Below, in pieces: positions 18,401 through 23,802 of a DNA stretch of 35,218 nt. How positions within the stretch are numbered: position 1 is the first letter of the stretch; the number at the start of each line of letters is the position of its first letter. This stretch comes from Oscillatoria salina IIICB1 (GTDB lineage Bacteria > Cyanobacteriota > Cyanobacteriia > Cyanobacteriales > SIO1D9), in contig NZ_JAAHBQ010000062.1 of the NCBI RefSeq assembly GCF_020144665.1, positions 1-35,218 of the forward strand. The letters are read 5' to 3'. Under the pieces are notes generated by a model, which was given only the letters and a program-made list of their open reading frames with translations, had not been told where the DNA came from and ran no database searches. Made by a program: the position numbers and the translations under genes.

Positions 18401-20162
18401 CCCCATCGAAGATATCGAAGTAAACTACATCAACGCTGAAGGTGGTAGCGAAGGTAGCGGCGGTAATGTAGACATTACTGTGGGAAGATATTTCCGCAGT
18501 CAAGATACATTTACAAATCGTAACGGTATCGAAGCCAGTATTTCCACAGCCGGGGGAAACGGTAACGGTGCGATTACAATTCGTCATGGTGGCAACGGCG
18601 AAATACCTTTTATTGTCGGCGATGCGAGTGTTAATGGTACAGTAGGGGCGATTACTAGCGGCGAAGTAACGGTGAGTCCCGAATCGTTTCTCTTTACGGA
18701 AATAAGGGGTAATGTAGGGATTATAAGTGTAGATGCGCCACCCACGGAAACACCCACAGAAACACCCACAGAAACACCCACAGAAACACCCACAGAAACA
18801 CCAACCGAAGAGGTAGAATCAGGAGTTAATCCTGTCAACCTAATCGAAAACGAAGAAGAAGAATTTCAGATTGCCGATACTCCTCCAGTTGTAGAATTAG
18901 ATGTGCGGATAGCTCAAATCGAGGAAGTATTTACCAACGCCTACCAAGAATATCTAGGGTTAGCACCAGTACCTGTAATCAGTTTATCAGAAGAGAAAAG
19001 TATCCTCAGCGCGATCGAACGAGATACAGGGATTAAACCTGCACTGATTTACGTAGTTTTTGTCCCGCAAAGTGTAGAATCAGTGGGTGGTAGTGTTGAG
19101 AAAAATCTGACGATTGTTTCACCGCAACCTAGCGACATATTAGAGTTAGTAGTAGTGACGGCGAAAGGAGAACCAATTCGACGCAGGATCGAAGGTGCAA
19201 CGAGAGCAAAAGTAATGCAAGCGGCTGGAGAATTCCGGCGGAATGTAACGAATGTACGTCGTCCAGATGCTTATTTAGCTTCAGCAAAACAATTGTATCA
19301 GTGGTTAGTAACGCCGATCGAGCAAGAATTACAAACCAGAGAAGTAGGTAATTTAGCTTATCTGATGGATGCTGGCTTGCGATCGTTACCCATTGCCGCC
19401 CTTCACGATGGTAATCAGTTTATCATCGAAAAATACAGTGTGGGAATTATGCCGAGTTTATCTCTTACCGATACTCGCTACGTGGATGTCCGCAATAGCG
19501 AAGTATTAGCAATGGGTGCATCGCTATTCCCCGATCAAAATCCCCTTCCCGCAGTACCAGTAGAAATCAAGGTAATTGCCGATCGCCTGTGGAAAGGAAG
19601 TACTTACCTAAATGAAGAGTTTACCATAGAAAATCTCAAACAAGCGCGATCGTCAACGCCTTATGGAATCGTTCATCTAGCTACTCACGGGGAATTTAAA
19701 CCAGGTAAACCAAGTAACTCTTACATCCAGTTTTGGAATACGAAGCTAACACTCGATCAACTGCGGGAACTAAACTTACATAATCCCCAAGTAGAGTTAG
19801 TCGTACTTTCCGCTTGTCGTACCGCTTTAGGAGACGAGGAAGCCGAATTAGGATTTACCGGATTAGCAGTCCAAGCCGGAGCAAAATCAGCGATCGGTAG
19901 TTTGTGGTATGTTAGCGATGAAGGTACGCTTTCGTTGATGACTGGTTTCTACGAAAATCTCAAAACAAAACCGATCAAAGCTGAAGGAATGCGACAAGCG
20001 CAATTAGCGATGCAGCAAGGAGAGATTCGCATTGAAGGAGGTAAATTAATTGTCCCCGGTGGTGTGGTAGATTTACCACCAGAATTAGAGGGGTTATCCG
20101 ATCGCACTTTGGACCATCCTTACTATTGGAGTGGATTTACTTTAATTGGTAATCCTTGGTGA
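9411..20162 (+). CDS. Giant exported filamentous-hemagglutinin-type (TPS) protein with C-terminal CHAT peptidase domain
   Basis: About 3,583 residues from the ATG at 9411, which has AAAAAGG about ten bases upstream. A TTG at 9360 would add 17 residues in front of an otherwise clean signal peptide and has no ribosome-binding site. Order of parts: signal peptide (KCVPLGLRILSLLASLSG, then hydrophobic, ending near AIAQS); TPS/hemagglutination-activity domain (about 35-170) with the NPAGIVFG motif; a Gly/Asn/Asp/Thr-rich beta-helix-like passenger of about 2,950 residues; a PTET repeat linker; and a C-terminal CHAT domain (about 3,270-3,583) with HLATHGEF (His3426) and LSACRTALG (Cys3469), then GFTGLAVQAGAKSAIGSLW. 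The TPS family is exported by a TpsB outer-membrane pore; none is encoded here. CHAT is a caspase-like cysteine peptidase clade. This suggests a surface or secreted fibre carrying a protease; substrate unknown. Codon use and HIP1 content resemble the neighbours. Confidence 0.92.
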   Translation: MKCVPLGLRILSLLASLSGIIPVWASVLIARQAIAQSIIPAQDGTGTTIIIEGNEYKIDGGTLSGDGANLFHSLEKLGLNRNEIANFLSQPEIRNILTRVVGGDPSIINGLIEVTGGNSHLYIMNPAGIVFGANASLNVPGDFFATTATGIGFGEGQWFNAFGDNDYQALVGNPSQFAFDLAQPGVIVNSADIKLHAGRNLTLLGGSVINTGTIHAPGGDITIAAVPGTNLVRISQQGQLLSLEVELPRTPQGQIESINVLDLPALLTGAAEAGVATGLNVTPQGEVQLANSGQIIPTNPGVAVVSGTLDASNNTLLPHISEINVFGEIVGLIDAKINASGTNGGGTVRIGGDFQGLGTVPNAQHTFVGSDVTINADALQNGSGGRVIIWADDTTAFYGSITARGMGISGNGGFVEVSGKENLIFNGSVDLSAANGNFGTLLLDPENILIDDDAGETAGVAAALPDILAEDFDGTNITISAATLEGLAATAEVILEATNNITIGDLADNALTFANGPGGDITFTADADNDGIGNFTMSLDDTIFAQSRNINISAGGDITVSTIDTSVSAANAGSIQIISQNGNISIGDLSTNSNGVQDAGDITLTVQNGTGNINIRGFSNLNSSSNAGNGGDINFTTESGNIITGNSVTLNSSSDNGDGGNISFRVNNGTGSIDLSGGDFAISTTLDTSSTNVNNEAGDVVLSAPTEVTFGNITATGIDNSGNVTITSNEITPVGTLGIVQGSGELTLEPFTPGQNVQIGGIVDPGTDTLALTEDKLAAFDLTSFDSLTLGGDNSGETTIAGDITFGNITLNITAPDSSIDVDGQITGIGLTSVTLDAGQIFLNNNILTQGQDISLETGEVTLGADVEISTGTSFNLGNITIENNINGNFDLTLETGESIDIQGNIGSADEPIGDLLVNNFGVFQDEDLIDGETVFGGDIFAESVETDGGGSTQINGNVTTTTDDGQTYGDDLILIGDVTLTGDEIDFSGTVSGEGNLTLQPFTTTADIILGDASVEPEDNPGVLDLIQDDLDALENGFNSITIGGENSSGEISLADNDDQPPTIVTFQDPILLRSPEGAGTIDTTNGTIIGADDATIELLANQDVTTADIENFGRDITITSTFGDINTTPGTLNTSNDVEQAGNISLTANDGNIFTGDLLTNFAGEENVGNAGNITLFAGGEIDTTVGEVNASSTDGNGGIISFTTNTGNLTTGNLTSESQTDGIGGDISLSVTDGAGNINTTGGELRSLSETGTGGDVSLATQTGNIQTGAISSGFTSNGIGGDVTITTQGGDIITNDRISADTDEGGSTAGNISLRVEAGLGSIDTRGGFLDASSASSDGGNVEVSTTGGNIFTGVILSNSFADGDAGDVTLNVENTVGEINTTAGQINASSIGNGGNITVTTNGGNITTGDLFANSSGNGDGGDVTVTIDGVTGTIDTTGITGSSLNSSSVGGNAGDVELSAPDLVIFDEIIATGAGTTGNITITSDGIDRDGLRTLSGNGILTLQPFNDIQNIILGGTDDTGENSLDLTQTELDAIADNFTEVIFGAENGTGAIAIGTAGIVDFSDTTFDVTIRGGNLSFTNGIILGDNTTLTLQTGTVTSAATGTDIIIGGDGILDLNVSGSVGTEANPLETAISQFIVTNVTGDLYLRNATALDLGNFNVAGNLGISTLDGNITDSGLITVGGESSFTTFGENDDIILDQLDVAGTISLNTNGIQGNATLNSLDAVSLATSNVGGSLNVTAGEGITAVGEINVGNDLDLTAAGDISDSETGSFTVLGNTTLDAGNFDITLDNANNDFNTVSVVNGGNVILNDISNIDLGTSNLTGTFDVTAASITNSGILTVGGNANFTTTGEGLGTVNFNNTGVTVLGDSLIGGDFNLNSQGDISQTDTSAVQVAGTINIDTQGTITLENPENILFGLPLPDAEGDVVITNIGEVTLPELDVPRNLIVNSLASGEGFEQVFTGEAIALNNSGNSFGGTVTFNTANSGLTTIEGTPGINQSGTVSVGGISTLNATTQGDINLPDANNQFTNLIITGQDVTIVDNNPLILDTANISGNLNVTANGVISDSGILSVAGITTLNANNNDITLDNNHELNILSVVSGGNVLVNDINDLQISDATTTDDFVVTAGGGITATGILNIGGNLNLTANGVIDDVATGILTVLGNSILDAGNFDITLDNANDFNIVSVVSGENVTLNDIDEINLGTSNISGTFDVTAGTIASSGILTVFGDASFTTTTTGFGNVSFTNSGETVLGDSLIAGNFNLDSEGNISQTNDTEVKVANTVAINTPGTVILDNAGNLLPVLILPNGDVIITGVGTVELSEQTVSGNLTVNSLGEGEAFTEVFTGDAIALDNANNFFGGTVSLNTANPGLADIQATPGIIQNGTQTVAGNTILNATDQGNITLNDTANDFGNNLQVIGNDVAIIDNSATNLETSTVSGSFSLTSSGDITQSGVLTTGGETIFAAGNNNILLTNPDNLLGRLQLTGNDVVVLENDTVDLGELNVAGNLLVSATTGNITDSGTVNVGGNASFTTQATNADIILDSLNSSGSVSLNTTGSEGNAEIIATQINLGTANIGGNLDVTATGGEISTSGAINAGFDVNFTANNLALADSISGSGNLTLQPLNATDNFDLSNARLNLIADGFAAITIGRSDGSGLINLGSVNFSDPVTIQSPFGSIIVEGITATDNASIALIGATNLNGNLTTNNQNITIDGNVVLGDSLTLDTGSGAGAIAIQGTIDGNSNLNLTAGAGNITVTGAVGSNQTLGDLTATSSGLISFESAINADSLTIAGGGSSFLAGDVVTTNEQNYNNSLIIGNNLNLTTSNSNINFGSTVDGANDLTLNPGTGNVNFAAAVGENTRLGNLVITSANNITAEDLAASSVTATASGEITVSGTIDTQGGEGDGGEVNLQTQGNLTTADIDTSSSNGRGGNITLISEDGIVSTGNLTSFGNSGGDLFIDAQIAISTEIVDTSGSVGDGGNVTLDPIEDIEVNYINAEGGSEGSGGNVDITVGRYFRSQDTFTNRNGIEASISTAGGNGNGAITIRHGGNGEIPFIVGDASVNGTVGAITSGEVTVSPESFLFTEIRGNVGIISVDAPPTETPTETPTETPTETPTETPTEEVESGVNPVNLIENEEEEFQIADTPPVVELDVRIAQIEEVFTNAYQEYLGLAPVPVISLSEEKSILSAIERDTGIKPALIYVVFVPQSVESVGGSVEKNLTIVSPQPSDILELVVVTAKGEPIRRRIEGATRAKVMQAAGEFRRNVTNVRRPDAYLASAKQLYQWLVTPIEQELQTREVGNLAYLMDAGLRSLPIAALHDGNQFIIEKYSVGIMPSLSLTDTRYVDVRNSEVLAMGASLFPDQNPLPAVPVEIKVIADRLWKGSTYLNEEFTIENLKQARSSTPYGIVHLATHGEFKPGKPSNSYIQFWNTKLTLDQLRELNLHNPQVELVVLSACRTALGDEEAELGFTGLAVQAGAKSAIGSLWYVSDEGTLSLMTGFYENLKTKPIKAEGMRQAQLAMQQGEIRIEGGKLIVPGGVVDLPPELEGLSDRTLDHPYYWSGFTLIGNPW
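12830..13790 (+). repeat. Tandem short modules (GGxI-TTxxGxI-xTGxL) in the passenger
   Basis: In this stretch the protein repeats units of about 30-60 residues of the form GNxGGNI(T/S)(V/F)TTxxGN(I/L)TTGxL, then GDVTLxVxxxxGxIDTT (for example GNGGNITVTTNGGNITTGDL and GDGGDVTVTIDGVTGTIDTT). At the DNA level the units have drifted, so it is an old repeat. They fit turns of a right-handed beta-helix. Confidence 0.65.
14754..16990 (+). repeat. Tandem duplication with a 1,164-bp period inside the TPS-CHAT gene
   Basis: Residues encoded from 14,754 (VLGNTTLDAGNFDITLDNAN) reappear from 15,918 (VLGNSILDAGNFDITLDNAN), exactly 1,164 bp or 388 codons later. Matching continues through GTSN(L/I)(T/S)GTFDVTA, VLGDSLI(G/A)G(D/N)FNL(N/D)S, VNSL-x-(S/E)GE, EVFTG(E/D)AIAL and FGGTV. 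Copy 2 matches for at least 300 codons. Divergence is moderate at the protein level. Confidence 0.85.
18741..18812 (+). repeat. 12-bp tandem repeat encoding a PTET linker
   Basis: CCCACAGAAACA and one CCCACGGAAACA variant repeat five times in register (18741-18800), with a degenerate sixth unit (CCAACCGAAGAG). They encode Pro-Thr-Glu-Thr repeats, a flexible hinge between the beta-helix passenger and the CHAT region. Copy number could change by slippage without shifting frame. Confidence 0.9.
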
Positions 20163-20254
20163 TGGGGTTCAGTTACCAGTCAACAGCGAGCAGTTTATTC
20201 GCTAATTGCTTGTTGTCTCCAATCTCTACTGATAACTGATAACTAGTCACGATC

Positions 20255-21463
20255 CTAAATCCTCCCTCCCTGTGGCTGCATAATCACAGCACGATAGGGA
20301 ACTACACCATCTTCTTCTGAGTTTAAGCAACGGGCTACACCCCAAGAAACATCTAAACTGCGAGGTGGGATATAAGGACCGCGATCGTTAATTCGCACGA
20401 TCGCACTTTCTTGATTATTGAGATTAGTTACTTTCAGATAAGTATCAAAGGGTAAACTACGATGAGCCGCCGTTAACGCATTTTGGTCGAAAGTTTCGCC
20501 ATTTGCTGTCAAACGACCGTGAAATTGGGGTCCGTACCAAGAAGCTAAACCTTCCAACTTGTCGGCAGTTTCTACTAAATCGTACATCAAGCGTTGCGCT
20601 TCTGCTAGTTTTAAGGGTTCACTTTCCAGGGCTATGCGTAACCTGTTAATCCATTTAATTGTAATTAATTCGCGCTGATAGGGTGGTTCGGGAGAAACCA
20701 TTTCGTCAACGACAAATAATAATTCTTCGCCAAATTTTGCGGCTGGTTCTCCTTCCGCGATCGCTGGTTTAATCTCTTCACCAACAATATTTCTTTCAGC
20801 TAAGAAATCTGCCAAACTATTCGCAAACATATCTGCTTGGAGTTTGTCGCTAAATTCAGCAACTAAATTTCCTTTTACCCAAACTTCCCACTCTTGTTTT
20901 ACTTGAGATTGTTGATTGGCGAGCGAATTTTGTTTGGATGGAGAAAGCCATCGTTTTTTAGGTTTTTGTGGTGAATTTGCTCTTCTTACCATTACCACAG
21001 TTGAAGGAGTTTCTTGAAGTTGCGGTTTTTTTGACCACGGAAATAAATTGCGGATTGCTTGGATGATTTTTTGCGAAAAATTTAGCTGAGAAGGCTTGTT
21101 TTCCGATGCTTTTGAGGATGAAACTACATAACGCTGAGATTCAGGGGGTAGGGGTGTTGGTTTCGTCTGCGGCTGAGAAACTAACCTACAGAAGCTAGTT
21201 TCTGGGGTGGGAATTTCGCTTTTAACTGCGGGTTTGGAGGTTATCTCTGCTTTCGCTTGTAGGTGCGAGGGAAAATAGGAAGGTGTAGCCGCGATCGCAC
21301 TACTGAACGATAATGTTAGTGGCAGCAAAGGACTACCAACAGCAAAAAAAACTCTGGGGAACTGTCCGCCAGAGAAATTATCAGACAATGTTGGTAATAT
21401 TTGACTTTTATTCTCTAAAAAGTTTGTCCAAGCAGTAAAATAAGCATTTTTTAGTCTTGACAT
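20255..21463 (-). CDS. RlpA-like double-psi beta-barrel protein
   Basis: A 402-residue protein. The C-terminal ~95 residues are an RlpA-type double-psi beta-barrel: GLASWYGPQFHGRLTANGE, then LTAAHRSLPFDTYLKVTNL and VRINDRGPYIPPRSLDVSWG, containing the conserved His (AAHRSLP) and Asp (NDRGPY) of lytic-transglycosylase RlpAs. RlpA family members cleave or bind peptidoglycan at septa or in the periplasm. Residues 36-60 (VFFAVGSPLLPLTLSFSSAIA) resemble an export segment, preceded by an unusually long N-terminus. The middle (about 70-260) is Pro/Ser/Lys-rich, then a part with WVKGNLVAEFSDKLQADMFA that I recognise only as common in cyanobacterial RlpA-like proteins. Convergent with the giant TPS-CHAT gene; 92 bp separate them. 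Confidence 0.85.
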   Translation of the reverse strand: MSRLKNAYFTAWTNFLENKSQILPTLSDNFSGGQFPRVFFAVGSPLLPLTLSFSSAIAATPSYFPSHLQAKAEITSKPAVKSEIPTPETSFCRLVSQPQTKPTPLPPESQRYVVSSSKASENKPSQLNFSQKIIQAIRNLFPWSKKPQLQETPSTVVMVRRANSPQKPKKRWLSPSKQNSLANQQSQVKQEWEVWVKGNLVAEFSDKLQADMFANSLADFLAERNIVGEEIKPAIAEGEPAAKFGEELLFVVDEMVSPEPPYQRELITIKWINRLRIALESEPLKLAEAQRLMYDLVETADKLEGLASWYGPQFHGRLTANGETFDQNALTAAHRSLPFDTYLKVTNLNNQESAIVRINDRGPYIPPRSLDVSWGVARCLNSEEDGVVPYRAVIMQPQGGRI

Positions 21464-21637
21464 AACGCTTAATCTTTGGTATGCAACACGCTCCTACTGG
21501 TAAACGTAGTATAGTATACAAAACTTTAGCTTGAAAAAATCAATCTTAGGAGCGATCCCAAATTTTTGCTTAAATTTTACCAAAATCGGTTCGTAATTGC
21601 GCTTTAGCCATAAATTTACCATTTTTAAGTTACAAAA

Positions 21638-22510
21638 ATGACTAGTTTAACCTTTTATATTGTTGATGTTTTTGCTCAAAAAAAATATACGGGTAATCAG
21701 TTAGCAGTTTTCGTCGATGCTGAGAAAATTAGTGACGAGGAAATGCAAAAAATTGCTCAAGAAATCAATTATTCAGAAACTACTTTTATCTTAAGCAAAC
21801 AACTTCAAAATAATGGTTATAATGTGCGAATTTTTACACCCCAAAAAGAACTACCTTTTGCGGGACATCCAACTTTGGGAACCGCATATATTTTACAAAC
21901 TAAAATAGCTGAAAATTCACCTATAAAAGTTAATTTAAATTTAAAAGTGGGACAAATACCTGTTACTTTTCAGTCAGAATTTGTCTGGATGCGGCAAAAC
22001 TCACCGACATTTAATAATTGCTTTGAAATTAATCCAGTTGCAGCCGCTTTAAATCTCAAACCAGATGACATTGATTCCCGCTTTCCCGTCCAAGCAGTTT
22101 CTACAGGAATTCCCTTTATAATTGTTCCCTTGAAAAGTTTAGCCGCAGTTAAAAAAGCGCGACTAAACAAGGAATTATATTTAAAGTTAGTTAAAGATTC
22201 AGAAGCTAAAGAACTTTTAATTTTTGCACCTGAAACCTACGCAGCAGAAAATGACTTAAACGTGCGTGTTTTTGCGGAATTACTAGGAATACCAGAAGAC
22301 CCAGCAACGGGAAGTGCAAATGGCTGTTTAGCTGGATATTTAGTCAAATATACTTATTTTGGTCAAAAAGAGATTAATCTTAAAGTTGAACAAGGCTACG
22401 AAATTAATCGACCTTCTTTGTTATTATTAAAAGCTCAAGAAAACAACGCCAAAATAGAGGTAAATGTTGGTGGTAAAGTAGTAATGGTAGCTCAAGGAAA
22501 CTGGATGTAA
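21638..22510 (+). CDS. PhzF-family isomerase
   Basis: A 290-residue cytosolic protein of the PhzF superfamily (diaminopimelate-epimerase fold). Family marks are FYIVDVFAQKKYTGNQLAVF at residues 6-25, NYSETTFIL with the putative catalytic Glu47, FTPQKELPFAGHPTLGTA near 76, and GIPEDPATGSANGCLAGYL near 220. PhzF itself isomerises a phenazine precursor, but most genomic homologues have unknown substrates and no phenazine genes are nearby, so only the fold and isomerase class are assigned. The ATG follows A+T-rich leader DNA. The stop is 4 bp before the DUF29-like gene, which is 3 bp before an M28 peptidase, so all three are probably one transcript. Divergent from the RlpA-like gene with a 174-bp spacer. 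Confidence 0.92.
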   Translation: MTSLTFYIVDVFAQKKYTGNQLAVFVDAEKISDEEMQKIAQEINYSETTFILSKQLQNNGYNVRIFTPQKELPFAGHPTLGTAYILQTKIAENSPIKVNLNLKVGQIPVTFQSEFVWMRQNSPTFNNCFEINPVAAALNLKPDDIDSRFPVQAVSTGIPFIIVPLKSLAAVKKARLNKELYLKLVKDSEAKELLIFAPETYAAENDLNVRVFAELLGIPEDPATGSANGCLAGYLVKYTYFGQKEINLKVEQGYEINRPSLLLLKAQENNAKIEVNVGGKVVMVAQGNWM

Positions 22511-22514
22511 AGCG

Positions 22515-22937
22515 ATGGAAGAATTAATTAAACTCAAGCAATTTTTGTCTCAAGGTAAAGTTGATGAAGCCTTACTGGTAGTAGCAGAATTAGAAGAAAT
22601 GAGCAAATCCGATAAAATTAACAAAATATTTAGTTACGGAATAATTTTGCTCTTACATTTAATCAAAGAAGTTGCTGAAAATAGAACGACAAAATCCTGG
22701 GAAGTTTCAGTATATAATGCTGTCAAACAAATTCAAAGAACAAATAAGCGTCACAAAGCCAAAGGAACTTATTTGACACCAGATGAATTACTCGAAACTT
22801 TAGAAGATGCTTATGATTCTGCTTTAAGACAAGCATCTTTAGAAGCATTTGAAGGCATTTACGAAGCCGAAGAAATAGCAGTAATGGTAAACAAATCAGA
22901 AATTATTAATCGAGCAATAGATTTAATTTTAGGCTAA
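22515..22937 (+). CDS. DUF29-like protein
   Basis: A 140-residue, all-helical, soluble protein. The block IILLLHLIKEVAENRTTKSWEVSVYNAVKQIQRTNKR (about residues 43-79) resembles the core of DUF29, a family expanded in cyanobacteria, often described as having a His near a Leu-rich helix and a conserved SW pair. The C-terminal half (LLETLEDAYDSALRQASLEA) fits the helical end of that family. No function is known. It lies 4 bp after the PhzF-like gene and 3 bp before the M28 peptidase gene. The family assignment is moderate; the gene call itself is firm. Confidence 0.7.
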   Translation: MEELIKLKQFLSQGKVDEALLVVAELEEMSKSDKINKIFSYGIILLLHLIKEVAENRTTKSWEVSVYNAVKQIQRTNKRHKAKGTYLTPDELLETLEDAYDSALRQASLEAFEGIYEAEEIAVMVNKSEIINRAIDLILG

Positions 22938-22940
22938 AGA

Positions 22941-23786
22941 ATGAACTTAAAAGAACGTCTCCACGCGCACCTTAAAGAAATTGTCCGCTTAAGAGATCCC
23001 TATCTCGATAGTGCCGGACATTTTTTCGTCCAGCAATATATTCGCAGGCAATTTGGACAATGGGGAACTGTAGAAATTCATGAATTTGAAGTGCGAAATC
23101 AAACTCATAAAAATTTGATTCTAAATTTACCAGGAAAGAAAGTAACTAAAAAGCCTAGACCACCTATTTTAATCGGCGCGCATTACGATGCTGTACCAGG
23201 AACGCCGGGAGCAGATGATAATGCTACGGGCGTGGCGGTATTATTAGAATTAGCGAAGATTTTTGCCAGCGAACCGCCAAAATCGCCAGTCAGATTGGTT
23301 GCATTTGATATGGAAGAATATGGTTTAATTGGTAGCGATCGCTATGCGAACGAGTTACAACAACAAGGAGAAAAGCTACGGCTGATGCTATCTCTAGAAA
23401 TGCTGGGTTATTGCGATGCAAGTCCCAATTCCCAAGTTTATCCACCGGGATTAAAATACTTTTATCCCAATCGAGGTAATTTTATTGCTTTAGTGGGAAA
23501 TTTAACCACAATTCCCGATTTAATTAATCTCAGTCATCGCTTTCGTAAAATTGGTACACCTTGTCAATGGTTGCCTGTCTTTAATCGAGGTAAAATGATT
23601 CGACAGACAAGATTAAGCGATCATGCACCATTTTGGGATCGAAATTATCCAGCAATTATGGTGACAGATACATCTTTTCTCCGTAACCCTCACTATCATC
23701 AACCTAGCGATACAATAGAAAGCTTAGATTTAGATTTTTTGACTGGTGTTTGTCAAGGTTTGGTTGCGGGAATTAAAAGATTGTAG
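22941..23786 (+). CDS. M28-family zinc metallopeptidase
   Basis: A 281-residue protein of peptidase family M28 (aminopeptidase-like). The co-catalytic zinc site is readable: His81 in GAHYDAVPGTPGADDNATG, bridging Asp92 or Asp93, the Glu pair in DMEEYGLIGS (125-126), Glu153 in SLEMLGY, and a C-terminal His in NPHYHQPSDT (251 or 253). Such enzymes release N-terminal residues or act on small amides (glutaminyl cyclases share the fold). No clear signal peptide, so probably cytoplasmic. It is the third gene of the PhzF-DUF29-M28 group and ends 16 bp before the convergent GH13 gene. Confidence 0.92.
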   Translation: MNLKERLHAHLKEIVRLRDPYLDSAGHFFVQQYIRRQFGQWGTVEIHEFEVRNQTHKNLILNLPGKKVTKKPRPPILIGAHYDAVPGTPGADDNATGVAVLLELAKIFASEPPKSPVRLVAFDMEEYGLIGSDRYANELQQQGEKLRLMLSLEMLGYCDASPNSQVYPPGLKYFYPNRGNFIALVGNLTTIPDLINLSHRFRKIGTPCQWLPVFNRGKMIRQTRLSDHAPFWDRNYPAIMVTDTSFLRNPHYHQPSDTIESLDLDFLTGVCQGLVAGIKRL

Positions 23787-23802
23787 TTAGATTAGCTTGG
23801 TT

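Noticed and set aside
9380-18838. Many long open frames on the minus strand inside the giant gene (up to 319 codons at 15773-16732)
   Set aside because: They follow from the repetitive Gly/Asn/Thr/Val codon use of the plus-strand protein, which rarely places stops in the opposite frames. Their translations are low-complexity Pro/Ser/Leu/Val strings without starts, ribosome sites or family motifs.
20163-20254. Short spacer with CTGATAACTGATAACTAGT as a possible mobile-element footprint
   Set aside because: Only a brief direct repeat of TGATAAC is present, of a kind common in cyanobacterial spacers. There is no longer inverted repeat or target duplication.
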